DNA from: Paulinella micropora | Lineage: Eukaryota; Cercozoa; Imbricatea; Euglyphida; Paulinellidae | Direction: 5' to 3' | NCBI GenBank assembly: GCA_019918135.1 | Contig: WBZZ01004540.1 | Coordinates: 102,501-166,500, forward strand | Length of the DNA: 64,000 nt | Part shown: piece after piece, positions 1 through 8,972 of the stretch | Layout of the letters: each line of letters begins with the position of its first letter | How positions within the stretch are numbered: the first letter of the stretch is position 1 | Translations under genes and position numbers: made by a program | Notes under the pieces: model-generated | What the model saw: only the letters and a program-made list of their open reading frames with translations | What the model was told of the DNA's origin: nothing | The model's database searches: none

Positions 1-39
1 GGTGCAGAAATGAGTACCTGCTCCACTCAAACTGTCTGG

Positions 40-675
40 TCACATGACATCATTTTCAAAACAAACAACAGGAAATGACAGACGAACATACATACTTGCC
101 CCACCCAGCTGGAATCCATGCAATATGCAAAACAGACAGAAGAGGGCAGAACAAAGGAAGGAAGAACAAAAGAAGGTAAAGCAGAAGAAGAAAGAAGAGC
201 AGAAGGAAAGGAAGAAGATGAAAGAGAAAAAGGAGCTACATGTTGAGGTGGAATGAGGGGGGAGACGCCTCACGACCAGGGGGCCAGGGGAATCGAGCCC
301 CACGATTGCGTGGCCATTGTCCTTGGCCGCGAGGCGTGCCATTCTCGCCTCCTGAGATAATAATAAAACATTTCTCTCGTTCGCTCCCTTCGCACTACCG
401 AAAAGGCCGCAATCCCCATCGGCCCCACCACATTTTCTTGCGTCGCCCATATCGCTGCCTTTTTGCTCCCTTGGCCACACAACTTGTCGCACGCCATCTA
501 ACTCAACTGCCTGAATTCTCGCATTCTCTTCTTGCGCAGTCTGACAACCACTATTCTCACACTCGCTATCGCTCTCACCACTCTCAGCTAGCAAGCGCAC
601 TATTTCTATGCTCTCACCCTTTGTACCCCTACTTACTGATACTCGCCGTTCTTGTTCTTGTGGTTGTTCAGACAA
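40..675 (-). CDS. Unknown ORF directly downstream of the Gag-like gene
   Basis: This frame lies just behind the zinc-finger gene at 682-2166, on the same strand and in the same reading frame, so the pair has the layout of an upstream structural-type protein followed by a read-through or separately started extension. No ATG is near its beginning. The first half is Glu/Gln/Ser-rich (SEQPQEQERR near its start); the last third is Phe/Cys/Ser-rich, which is what the antisense of an AG-rich tract gives, so real coding may stop before about position 260. No catalytic motif is recognisable. The opposite strand at 44-256 gives a Lys/Glu-rich frame of similar weakness. Function unknown. Confidence 0.3.
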   Translation of the reverse strand: MSEQPQEQERRVSVSRGTKGESIEIVRLLAESGESDSECENSGCQTAQEENARIQAVELDGVRQVVWPREQKGSDMGDARKCGGADGDCGLFGSAKGANERNVLLLSQEARMARLAAKDNGHAIVGLDSPGPLVVRRLPPHSTSTCSSFFSFIFFLSFCSSFFFCFTFFCSSFLCSALFCLFCILHGFQLGGASMYVRLSFPVVCFENDVM

Positions 676-681
676 AGAGAG

Positions 682-2166
682 TCAGAAGGGCCACTGATTT
701 TTCTTGGGGCACCCAGCTTTGACGTGCTCCACACCAGGACAGACGGGGCAGACATGCTGGAAGCGGCATTTCGGTCCCCATGTGCAGTGTCCCAGACCCC
801 ATTGTTTACAGGTCGCGTCTTTGCTAGACTGAGGCTTCGGTTTGTCGCCAGACTTCTGGTTCTGGTTTTGGTTGGGAGTACGCACGAGCATGAGTGCGCC
901 CAGTCGCAGCGACTTGTGTCCTCTCGCCCACTCTCCCATAGGAACCTGGCATCGAACCGAGAAAGACCACTTCATTACAGACTGTAACGTGTGTGTGGGT
1001 AGATAGTCGATGACTTCCTGCCAGTGCTCCATGACGTCGTCTTTGTGCTGAGTGTGGATGGCCCCAGTGATGCGGCAAAGCGCTCGTAGAAGTCGTGAGA
1101 AAAGCTCGCTCGTCATTGCTCCCTTTGCCGATGTTCGCGTCTCTTGTCCGCACTCCGCCACTCCTTTCGCCGGGAACAATTCAGTGACTGAGACGCCATA
1201 GCCCTTCATTATCCGTCGTAGCGTTTTCGTATCGCACAAGTGTACTTCAGGGATGGTTCTCAGGCCGTACTTATCTAGGATCTTCGCTCTATCTGCCTCA
1301 TCGTCCGCCAACTTTGCAAGTGCATGCCGCAGACCTGAAGTGCCGCTTTGTTCTTGCTGTATCTCGTCGTCCTCGTCCAGGTGCAGTTGGATGCCTCGAA
1401 GTCCTCCGTCGTCGGTCTTCAGACGCTTTGCTGAGCGTTCTAGCTGTTCTTTCTGATTGCGGAGTCGTGCAACCTCTCCCTGCAGATCAGAATTCTCTTG
1501 AGCCAAAGCTTCGTTGAACGGATCGCCGCCATTGCTTGGCTTGGGGTTGCTGGGTTTAGATCCAGTTTCTGCCTCGATGATTGCATCCCAAGAGGCGTGT
1601 CGCATGACCAGTGCCGAGGCCATCGCGCTGGCTTTGAGGGGAACCGTAGAGCCTTGCGCCACATAGCCAGAAGAATGATCGAAGTGCTCCCGGATCAATG
1701 CATGCATGCTCGCCGCAGGATACATTGCTTTGAGGGTGTCCGCAACTTGGAGCACCTTAGTCTCATCGTTGAGTGTTGCTGCGCTGAGGATTTGCCGTAT
1801 GCGATCACTGTTGGTCTTGAAGTTGACTCCCTTGCGTACAGGCGTTTTGACTTTCGAATCCGACTCGTTGACATCAGCTTTCTTCTCGTTTGGTCGGTTG
1901 TAGACTCGCTTGTCATCGTAAATGAATGTTCCCGCTTGGACTTGTAATGGGTCTTCAATGCGCAGTAGAAACTCGTAGATAGTGTGGTCAACTGGGCTGT
2001 CAGCAAATGGGAATTTGATATCCCACTCGTCTTGGCCGTTCTTCTTGGTGACAGTGCCGACAGCTCGGATGATTCCGGCTTCCTCTTTGAATCGAATCTT
2101 GCACCATCCACCGTCCCAGACTGACGCACATAAAGCTGACACGGTCTTGCCTGGTGTAACCTGCAT
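682..2166 (-). CDS. Zinc-finger protein with coiled coil, retroelement Gag-like
   Basis: 494 residues if started at the ATG at 2166 (MQVTPGKTV); the frame is open further upstream but has no earlier ATG. A Leu/Glu/Arg heptad stretch (about residues 245-275) looks like a coiled coil. Near the C-terminus is a CCCH finger, C-x7-C-x5-C-x3-H (CKQWGLGHCTWGPKCRFQH), followed by a CPVC...H...C knuckle-like group, then QWPF and TGA. A central region, a coiled coil and terminal zinc knuckles are the plan of a nucleic-acid-binding Gag-like protein, but no protease, reverse transcriptase, integrase or terminal repeats are visible here. An RNA-binding viral protein is the alternative. The frame looks whole. 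Confidence 0.55.
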   Translation of the reverse strand: MQVTPGKTVSALCASVWDGGWCKIRFKEEAGIIRAVGTVTKKNGQDEWDIKFPFADSPVDHTIYEFLLRIEDPLQVQAGTFIYDDKRVYNRPNEKKADVNESDSKVKTPVRKGVNFKTNSDRIRQILSAATLNDETKVLQVADTLKAMYPAASMHALIREHFDHSSGYVAQGSTVPLKASAMASALVMRHASWDAIIEAETGSKPSNPKPSNGGDPFNEALAQENSDLQGEVARLRNQKEQLERSAKRLKTDDGGLRGIQLHLDEDDEIQQEQSGTSGLRHALAKLADDEADRAKILDKYGLRTIPEVHLCDTKTLRRIMKGYGVSVTELFPAKGVAECGQETRTSAKGAMTSELFSRLLRALCRITGAIHTQHKDDVMEHWQEVIDYLPTHTLQSVMKWSFSVRCQVPMGEWARGHKSLRLGALMLVRTPNQNQNQKSGDKPKPQSSKDATCKQWGLGHCTWGPKCRFQHVCPVCPGVEHVKAGCPKKNQWPF

Positions 2167-2473
2167 TGACACAAATCGAGAGATGAAATCGAGACGAATT
2201 CTGAGCCAACAATCTAAAAGCGTCGACAGTGTCAAATGGGATGTCTCAAGCGTTCACAGGCGTTCACATAAAATGGCAAATAAAAGGAAAACTGCAAACA
2301 GAAATGGCATTAATAAAAATGCAGGAGAAAATAGCAGCCATAGCGAAATTAATAATAAAGTAACCGCCGGCCAAAAAGAAAGCGGAAAATGAAACATAGT
2401 TTCGGCATAACCGACGCTCAGCCGCCAGCTTTGAAAGTTTCTTAATAAAGTTTAACAATGATAAACACGGGCT

Positions 2474-3101
2474 GTGTTTATCCACATTGGCATCTACTCG
2501 TTCTCGGTGTTTGGCTTGCCCTTCATAGTGCTCGGGCTCTTCAAGTTTGGGATGCCCGAAATTAGCACGTACCTAGTCTTGAGCTTTTGCATCCATGACG
2601 AACGAGGGCGTCCGATCCCCTTGGTACGGCGTGCTGCACTTTTTGAACGGGCTGGCCACACTGCTCCACCACGCCGCCACTCTCTGGCTCGTGTGCTCGC
2701 TCATTACCCGCACTACGTCGCTCAGCGGGATTGATTACCTGAGCGTGTCGTTGCCATTGGTGTGCCAGCATTATTTTGTCGCGCTGCGCTTCCATGCCAA
2801 GACCTTATACGCAGTCATCGAGCTCGTGTTAGAGATCTGGTGGGAAGTAGAAGTTTGGAACGTGATGCCCAGGTACGTTCCTTTTCATGAGCAGCGTGTT
2901 ATCTGGGCCATGCTTTGCGCGCACTGGTTGTACTGGGTTGTCGGCGTGCTAGAATGGTCGCTGGAGCCATCTAGGCCTGCCCAACTACCAACCGCGGATC
3001 CGTTACATACTCATTCGGCTGGTGCCAAAACCCACCGGCGCAATCATACGCTGGAACGCATGCGCTTGGCCGCCAGCCTGAAGGGCCTGGAGGGCTTTTA
3101 G
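2474..3101 (+). CDS. Multi-pass membrane protein, unknown family
   Basis: The best-supported coding part is 2595-3101 (168 residues from ATG 2595). It has three hydrophobic segments: around GVLHFLNGLATLLHHAA, YLSVSLPLVCQHYFVALRF, and VIWAMLCAHWLYWVVGVL. A further membrane-like stretch (GIYSFSVFGLPFIVLGLF) is coded just upstream from 2474 in a neighbouring frame, so the N-terminus is probably not captured by one frame. The C-terminus is short, polar and His/Arg-rich. ATTAAAG inside an AT palindrome follows about 50 bases after the stop and is a likely poly(A) signal. A small viral or host channel-like or TLC-like membrane protein is possible; the family is not recognised. Confidence 0.5.
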
Positions 3102-3216
3102 GACTCCGGAGCGAAACATCTCTCGACGTCGGCTCCGCTTGTTTTTGTTGTTATTAAAGTTAATTTAATTGACGACTTTTGTTTATTTGTGTGTGTATGT
3201 GTTTAATACGTATACA

Positions 3217-4101
3217 CTAGTACTCTGCTATGCAATGGCGCACAATGCTGTCTGGCAACAGTGCCTCTAGCAGATTCAAAACCTGCGGGCGCCACCACAA
3301 ACAGTCCAGAAATCCCTGAGCCTCTAGTGTCTCATTGGCGGCGAGGAAGTATTCGTGAGCAGCAAGCTCGTACATGACAATGTGTGGCCTCAGAACATAG
3401 GACAGCACTAGTACTAGATTGGTGTGCACGGCTGCTCGGCTCCGGTGCGACAGCAGCGGATAGACGTTCTCCACGGCGACCCGCGGGCAAAGGCTGGACG
3501 GCTTTTGTCTGAGAAATTCCAGCCAGAAGGCGCATTCACGTTCTCCGGCCTGGCAGCCCTGAGCCAACTCTGGTCTGTCCTGCAGAAACAGGCGCTCCGC
3601 CGCCTCCCAGTCACGTTACATGGCCCCCTGGTCGGCGCGGCCACGGTTGGCTCGCCTATGCCTTAATACGTACCACCTACGCTTCCGAGCCGCCAAGTCA
3701 CTTGCGCAGTATTCTCGTAACATGCTCTGGCGTTTTTCGCGGAGCTCTGGGCCGGTTTCGGGCTGGTGCTGCTGTATCAACGCAAGCTCCGCGACAAGGA
3801 CATGCACGAGCCCCTGGTAGAGCTCGTGGTTGACAGACGACAAGAGCCTGCGCGTTATGCACAAATCCCCTCGCTCAAGCGGGGCTCTGCATTTTAGGAG
3901 GTCCTGCCTGATGGCTTCGGTGGGTTGCCGCAGCTGTTCGTCGCTGGGGCCCAATCCCCGCCTTTGAAAACCAATCAATAGCTTGCTTACGACAATCAGG
4001 GGCGCGATGAGCTGTTTCTGCTGGACGTTTACTGACGTTTGAGTGTTATCATCATCATCTACAGTGGCGGTGGGTCTAGGTGGTCTCTTCAAAGGCCACA
4101 T
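3217..4101 (-). CDS. Unknown protein, interrupted frame
   Basis: Starts at ATG 4101 (MWPLKRPPRP) with an Asp-rich stretch, then a mainly helical region with ARKRRWYVLRHRRANRGR, and closes with NLLEALLPDSIVRHCIAEY. Two open segments (3616-4101 and 3217-3567) lie in the same frame, and the sequence between them still reads like protein (RDWEAAERLFLQD), so I treat them as one gene of about 290 residues. The closing motif (L.LLP..IV...) recalls short F-box-like helices and also resembles the tail of the gene ending near 10109. No family recognised. Confidence 0.45.
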
Positions 4102-4377
4102 CAGTGGTGGGCGTGGTGTAGGTGTGTGTGGTCCGCCGCGCTCTAACCGTCTGATTGATCACAACGACAAACGCTTGCTGTTCCCAAGGTAATAATAGCC
4201 ACGGGGATATATTTTATTAGGTTATGTGTATTTCAAATCAACACAGATCCTCCCCCCCCCCCCTCCTCTTTTCCAACACCCACTTGCCCTTCATCTCCGC
4301 TTCTTACCCCAAATCTGACCAGCACCAGTGGGCCAATGAGCCTGGTTGAGAGGCGTTCCCAGCCTCCGCAGCACACA

Positions 4378-4971
4378 CTAGCAATAGTCTGCACAGCCGA
4401 GCAACAGTCCGGTACGTCGCGCTAGAAAACGTTTGGCACAAAAGACTAGCACCTCTAGCGCGCCGTGCTTAGCTAGTGCGTCGCCCGTGTCCCGGCAGGC
4501 CAGGGGCTGCCAAAAGTCTGCGCCTCCCAGCCGGCCCTGGCGTAATCCGTGACGGTACAAGAAAGCGCCCACCCACCTTTCACTAACGAAGTGGCGGCTT
4601 GTGATGCGCGTGGCTATTACGTAGTCTTTTACCTTGTCCACGTAAGCCTCCCAGCCCAAATCCAGTGCATCTACGGCATAAATTGTCCAGAACCTCCAAC
4701 CTCCTCTTGGTAATATTTCTTGTTGCAAAAGTTTCCAGGCAGTGCCAAAACGCGCCAGTGCTCTTGGGCCCTGCCAGCCGGGCAGGCGCCAGAGAGCCTC
4801 GGGCAGGTTGCCTTTGCAGGTACACAGGAAATAAATCAGCGCAGCATCACATGCTGCCTGCTGCGGTGATCCGATACCCTCCGTTTCTTGCGACAAGATC
4901 GCCTTTTCTTCTGAAAACCAAAGTTTTATTGTAATTAAAACAAAGCCGGTTGTGCCAACTCGGCTAAGCAA
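4378..4971 (-). CDS. Unknown protein, start unclear
   Basis: 197-codon frame with the composition of a real protein (ALWRLPGWQGP, RFWTIYAVDALDLGWEAYV, ISRHFVSERWVGAFLYRHG). The only ATG is at 4971, inside the preceding gene and before that gene's poly(A)-like TTACAATAAAAC, so the true start may differ or be lost. The frame ends on TAG; 26 more coding-like codons follow before TGA near 4297. No domain recognised. Confidence 0.45.
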   Translation of the reverse strand: MLSRVGTTGFVLITIKLWFSEEKAILSQETEGIGSPQQAACDAALIYFLCTCKGNLPEALWRLPGWQGPRALARFGTAWKLLQQEILPRGGWRFWTIYAVDALDLGWEAYVDKVKDYVIATRITSRHFVSERWVGAFLYRHGLRQGRLGGADFWQPLACRDTGDALAKHGALEVLVFCAKRFLARRTGLLLGCADYC

Positions 4972-5741
4972 CGTTTGTATCTCGACAAGTAAGTTTCTTC
5001 CTCTGGCTCTAGCTCGCTTGCCAAGGTACTAAGCAGCGCGGATTTGTAGCTCTGCTGCCTAAGGGACTCTGCCTGTCTTTCGCGTTGACGCAACTCCTGC
5101 TGTCTCTCCCGCTCGCGCTGAAACTGCATTCTGGCTAGACGGGCCTCTTCCGCGCGACTCAGCGCAAGAGCTGAGAGGTGTCTTTGACGCTCGCACAGGT
5201 GTTGGAACTCAATTAATTGTTCTTCTTCGTCTGGTCGGGTCTTGTTGGCCACCAAGTACGCACAAACGTAGTCTGTGCGGACAAGATGGTTTCCGCCCGA
5301 GCCTTCCCTTACGTCTACACTCGACGGCTGCAGCTGCCTCAAGACGTCTGTGCCGGAGGTAAAAAGCCCGAGAGCCGCCGTGTGCTTGGCCACCTCGCTT
5401 TTGCCTACCCAGACCGCTCCCTTGAACAGGCCATAATATAGGCGCAGGCGCCGCTTGTGTTCAGCCGAGGGTAGCACGAGCAAGCCCGCTCGACGCATAG
5501 CTCCCTGAAACCCCTTGCACACCTGGGCCAGCTCCGTTGCCTCGCGGTTGAAAAGCCGAGTAGCCTGAGTGTCGGACATAGCTGGACGCTTACCCACCAC
5601 GTACAAAATAACGCTGGCCAGCACGTCCCCGCAGCCCATCACCACCTGATTAAAACCAGCTCCCGCGCGTTTGCCCTGCGCCCATGTTTCCAGAGCAGGC
5701 AGGTGATTAGCAAGGACTTTTCTTCTCTTCATCGCCCTCAT
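4935..5741 (-). CDS. Unknown protein with Arg/Glu/Gln coiled coil
   Basis: 268 residues from ATG 5741 (MRAMKRRKVL). The first 150 residues look globular (NQVVMGCGDVLASVILYVVG; RRLRLYYGLFKGAVWVG). Residues about 170-235 are a charged helix rich in RER and RQ runs (QRERERQQELRQRERQAE), a likely coiled coil or RNA-binding helix. Stop TAA is followed within ten bases by an AATAAA signal, a compact 3' end like others here. Frame intact; function unknown. Confidence 0.65.
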   Translation of the reverse strand: MRAMKRRKVLANHLPALETWAQGKRAGAGFNQVVMGCGDVLASVILYVVGKRPAMSDTQATRLFNREATELAQVCKGFQGAMRRAGLLVLPSAEHKRRLRLYYGLFKGAVWVGKSEVAKHTAALGLFTSGTDVLRQLQPSSVDVREGSGGNHLVRTDYVCAYLVANKTRPDEEEQLIEFQHLCERQRHLSALALSRAEEARLARMQFQRERERQQELRQRERQAESLRQQSYKSALLSTLASELEPEEETYLSRYKRCLAELAQPALF

Positions 5742-5991
5742 AGTTTTCGATTGTTCTTGGCTTGGTTGCTCTCCCTAGATTTCTTTGAATGTTGGAGGGT
5801 GTTGCGCCATAGAAATTTGTCAGGTGATGATCTGTTGCAAGCACTAGTCTGCATGCTTCCTTCCAAAAGTCAAAAGAAAGAAATATGTGGACTCCGGCGT
5901 TGCCTGCACTTGTTTAGACACGAAGGGGGGGGGGGTGCCCCCCCCCCCCCTTCCCCTTCCGGCATGCTCTCTTGTGTGGACAAGAGAGAAA
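5742..5991. other. Gene-free stretch with G/C hairpin
   Basis: No gene is supported. The stretch holds a G(9)TGC(13) perfect palindrome at about 5925-5950, the first of many such hairpins in gene-free DNA of this window. It abuts the left end of Fanzor element A. Confidence 0.6.
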
Positions 5992-6193
5992 GAGGGGGGG
6001 GGGCACCCCGTCTTCTCTTGGGGGGTGAGTTCTCAGAAAGAAATCTACCTATTTTGGGGCCACTCTAAAACCACAAAGCAAAGTACATACTTTGTACGTA
6101 GGTACAGGCATGACAATAGGAAGACCACTTGGTTCTGTGAGCTCTGCCTCGACTACAAACTCCGTTTAGGTCATCCGAAGAGTGACTCTGCAA

Positions 6194-8075
6194 ATGAGAC
6201 GGCTTAGTCTCTGGGGCCAAAAGGAAAGCCCTTCCGAGCGCCTCCCAACACCTGTACCAACGGGCTGGCCACGAGAAGAGAAAACTAGAGAGAAGAAGTC
6301 CAAACCCACGCAGCCTCCTCCAGAGCCGGTTCTAGCTTATGCGCCATTCTGGAATCAGTCCGGGGGGCAAGGCCCCCCGAGCCCCCCTTTCAGCCCGCGC
6401 CAGCGGGCTGGTACGAGCCGACAACCGGGCAAGGCCCGCCGGAGACCTCCTGGCAGTCGCGACTTGCACTACTGCCCGCAACTCAGGTCAACGCGCGACG
6501 CAACGCAGCCAAAGCAGACGAGACGCAGAAGGTGCCTGAAAAAAAGTTTAGTCTGAACAAAAAGGCGGGCAAGACGCCCCCGCTGAAAACACTCACGTGC
6601 AGAATCTACCCGAAGACCAAGGATAAGGAAAATAGGCGGGCTTGGCTGCGCAAGGCCTGGCTGTTATACCGGGCAGTCCATACCACCTGGAATGCGGCGC
6701 TGGCCTGGCTCAGAAAAGAGGATAAGCGTTTCCCCTGGCCCAGCCAAGAGGAGCAGGAAGGTCAACCCACGCAGGTTGTTAGTAAAAAGAGACTGCGCCA
6801 GGAAAAAAAGGAGGAAAAGCCTGCAAAGCTCAAGAGACGAAAAAAGGAGGAGAAGCCGGAAGGGGAAGACAAGCAAGAGAAGGAAGAGACGCCCAAGGAG
6901 ATCAAAGCCAGGAAAGCCAAGGAACGTCAAGAACAAAAGGAGCGCCGAGAGCAAAGAAGGGCTGAGATGGGCGGTAGAATGCGCTGCTTGGGTGACTTCG
7001 ATCTAGATACTCTGCGCCTGCGGTTTGTGCAAGAAGGTAGTAAATTCGTGCGAGCCAGACCGTGGCTTCTTCGGGTCCCCTACGACATCCGCGCAGTGCC
7101 ATCCGGGACCTGCAAGCGGCAAGAGCCTCCGCCATCACCAATCTTAGGCAGAATGGCAAGTTCTTTCACTGGAAGAGAGAGTCAACTTCCGCAAGTGGGA
7201 GGAGCGCAGGTCAACGATCGCGATCTCGCACACTGTCTGGGGCCGCCAGCGGGGTTTTCTTGCTGGCTTTTTGGGGCCTGACTCAGTTGCCTCCAAGGAT
7301 TGGAGAAAGCAAGAGCGTAGGCTTGGAGCCAAAAAGCTTGAAATCAAGTACGATGTGCGCCTGAGGGTTGATCCCCTAGGTAAATGGTACTTACATGTAC
7401 CGGTAGAGATAGAGCAGCGCCAGGGTGATTTTGCTGAACCCGACTCAAAGCGTGCAGTGAGCATCGACCCGGGCCTTAGGAGCTTTCTGACCATGTACCA
7501 CGCGGACTCCGGCGCGATAACAGAATGGGGCCGCGGGTCCATTGCACACACGCGTGTACCGATTGCAGCAACACATCGACAATCTGCTGAGCAAGGTCGA
7601 GCTACTGGCTAAGGACAGCAGCAAGAAGCGGAACCGCTGGCGCCTACGGCGCGCTATTACTCGAGTGCGTGATAAGATCTACAACATGGTCCAGGACGTG
7701 CACAAGAAAGCCGCTAGATGGCTGCTCGATAACCACGACTACGTTGTGCTACCTTTGTTTGGAGCGTCGGGCATGGTAAAAGGCAAAGCGATCTCACGGG
7801 AAACGAAGCGAAAACTGCTCGCTTGGCGTCACGCGGATTTCCGCAAGCGCTTGCTCAACCTGCAGCGAGAGTATGTAGGTAAATGCAAGGTGCTGATATG
7901 CAACGAGGAGTTCACCACACAGGCGTGTACGCAATGCGGGGCGCTGTGGAGGGACATCAAAGCAGCAAAAACGTATAGTTGTGAGTGGTGCGCTCTCCAG
8001 CACGGACGCGACATGAACGCCAGTCGCAACATTCTCTTGAGACTGCTGGCCTTGGGTCAGCAGGGCTTATATTAG
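6194..8075 (+). pseudogene. Fanzor (eukaryotic TnpB) RNA-guided nuclease, frame-broken
   Basis: About 620 codons from ATG 6194. Order: Pro/Lys-rich N-terminus; TnpB-like start TCRIYPKTKDK with WN in TTWNAALAW; long Lys/Glu/Arg helix; RuvC-I motif SIDPGLRSFLTMYHA (Asp); RuvC-II NEEFTTQACTQCG (Glu); zinc ribbon CTQCG...YSCEWC; RuvC-III GRDMNASRNILL (Asp). All three acidic residues and four Cys are present. The family cuts DNA guided by an omega-RNA made from the element's right end. Against copy B the frame is broken near 7098 (a missing base), near 7190 and near 7550, so this copy should not make a full protein unless those are sequence errors. DPG.RSF.T.Y favours Fanzor over bacterial TnpB. 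Confidence 0.8.
6359..6413 (+). repeat. Two-part palindrome filling a deletion in copy A
   Basis: First hairpin GGGGGGCAAGGCCCCCC followed by GAGCCCCCC, then second hairpin AGCCCGCGCCAGCGGGCT. Left flank (GGAATCAGTC) and right flank (ACGAGCCGACAACCG) both match copy B, where about 130 bases of other sequence (56352-56480) lie between them. The repeat therefore stands in place of missing DNA. Confidence 0.85.
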
Positions 8076-8233
8076 GCTATAAATCTCGCACCAAACCCTG
8101 GCTTCAGGTCGGGTTTGGTGTTTTGCTTCAATTGGGGCCTCTCTCCTGGGATGTGCCGCGTGCTGCCCTTTCTCTCTCCCAGCTGTAGGAATCTTTGGGG
8201 GGTTTGCTCCCTCCAAGATTTCAATCTAATCTG
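8076..8233 (+). ncRNA. Candidate omega-RNA / conserved right end of copy A
   Basis: Noncoding block after the nuclease stop. GATGTGCCGCGTGCTGCCC, then CTCCCAGCTG and TCAAGATTTCAATC-like ends are shared by copies A, B, C and D, more evenly than the coding parts. In TnpB and Fanzor elements the guide RNA is known to come from the 3' end of the gene and the right end, with the guide just outside the element. That this block is transcribed is inference. Confidence 0.45.
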
Positions 8234-8269
8234 TACCGAAGGCGTCTCGACAAATTGCTGAGAAAAATG

Positions 8270-8464
8270 TATGTCGTAAACTTTGGGATGGAGGATAATA
8301 CCTTTGCTCCGGTACCTCCCAATTACTCTCCTAACACGCCTTCATATGAATCATGCGTGTTCTGGCCGGCGTTCGATGACGAGCTAGATCGACAAATTGG
8401 ATTAGTCATTGATTGCCTGCAAGAATCCCTTGAACGGTTCGAGCTCGCAAAACGAGCAATGTAA
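8270..8464 (+). CDS. Small acidic protein, possibly 5'-truncated
   Basis: 64 residues from ATG 8270 (MYVVNFGMEDNTFAPVPPN), ending LERFELAKRAM. Coding-like sequence (YRRRLDKLLRK) continues upstream to the right end of Fanzor element A with no ATG, so the element may have cut off the original start. Acidic in the middle (FDDELDRQIG). No family recognised. Confidence 0.4.
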   Translation, partial: YVVNFGMEDNTFAPVPPNYSPNTPSYESCVFWPAFDDELDRQIGLVIDCLQESLERFELAKRAM

Positions 8465-8972
8465 AGTAATTCTTCTTTCCTCTCCCCTCCCCCTTTCTCC
8501 CCCAGCTCGCAGGCGTGGGTTGAGATCAAGACTGTTGTAAGTTAATTTTTTTAAAAAGGAATCTGTACTCTCTTGATACACAAGTAAAGCTGGGCTAGCT
8601 AACTAGTCACCAAGTTGAGAATAGTGCGTGAATAGGAGGGGGGGGGCGCTCCCCCTCCTCTTGCATCTTCCCCCCCCCCCACCCTGCTCACTCTCCTTAA
8701 TTGCGAATGGGGGGGGGGTGCTTCCAATTTCCCACACCCAGACCAACTGCTACTTTCCGGCCCGCAAGCTTAGAACCACGTCGGAGTTTCCAACCTTACT
8801 CTAAATTACAGCTTGGCTTTCCAAGCCACAAACTCCCCCTCCCCCCCTTTTCCCGTACTGCGCATGTCCGGCAAAAGAGAACGGTAAAACCTCCTTGCTC
8901 TCTTTCTCTCTCTCTCTCTCTCCATCCTCCCTTGCCTTTCCTTCCGTTTGGCGTAGAGCTACCTTTGATGAG
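8465..8972. other. Gene-free stretch: G/C hairpin and CT tract
   Basis: Contains a G(10)CGCTCCCCC palindrome at about 8638-8660, a C-run near 8672-8682, a G-run near 8708-8717 and a pure CT microsatellite at about 8899-8925. No ORF with protein-like composition. Confidence 0.6.

Larger units (their letters stand above)
5992..8233 (+). mobile_element. Fanzor element, copy A (about 2.2 kb)
   Basis: Limits come from comparing this copy with copy B (55992-58228). Both begin at a G-run/C-run hairpin followed by a shared CTACCTATTTT-like stretch, and both end at AAGATTTCAATC(T/C)(A/G)ATCTG. Inside is one long nuclease gene plus about 160 bases of conserved noncoding right end. No serine recombinase (TnpA) is present, so the element could not supply its own transposase, as is known for many IS607-type TnpB/Fanzor units. 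No terminal inverted repeats were seen, which also fits IS607-type elements. One two-part palindrome (6359-6413) replaces sequence that copy B still has. Confidence 0.75.

Noticed and set aside
5992-8233. IS607-type serine recombinase (TnpA) partner
   Set aside because: No frame with a resolvase catalytic Ser motif in or near any Fanzor copy.
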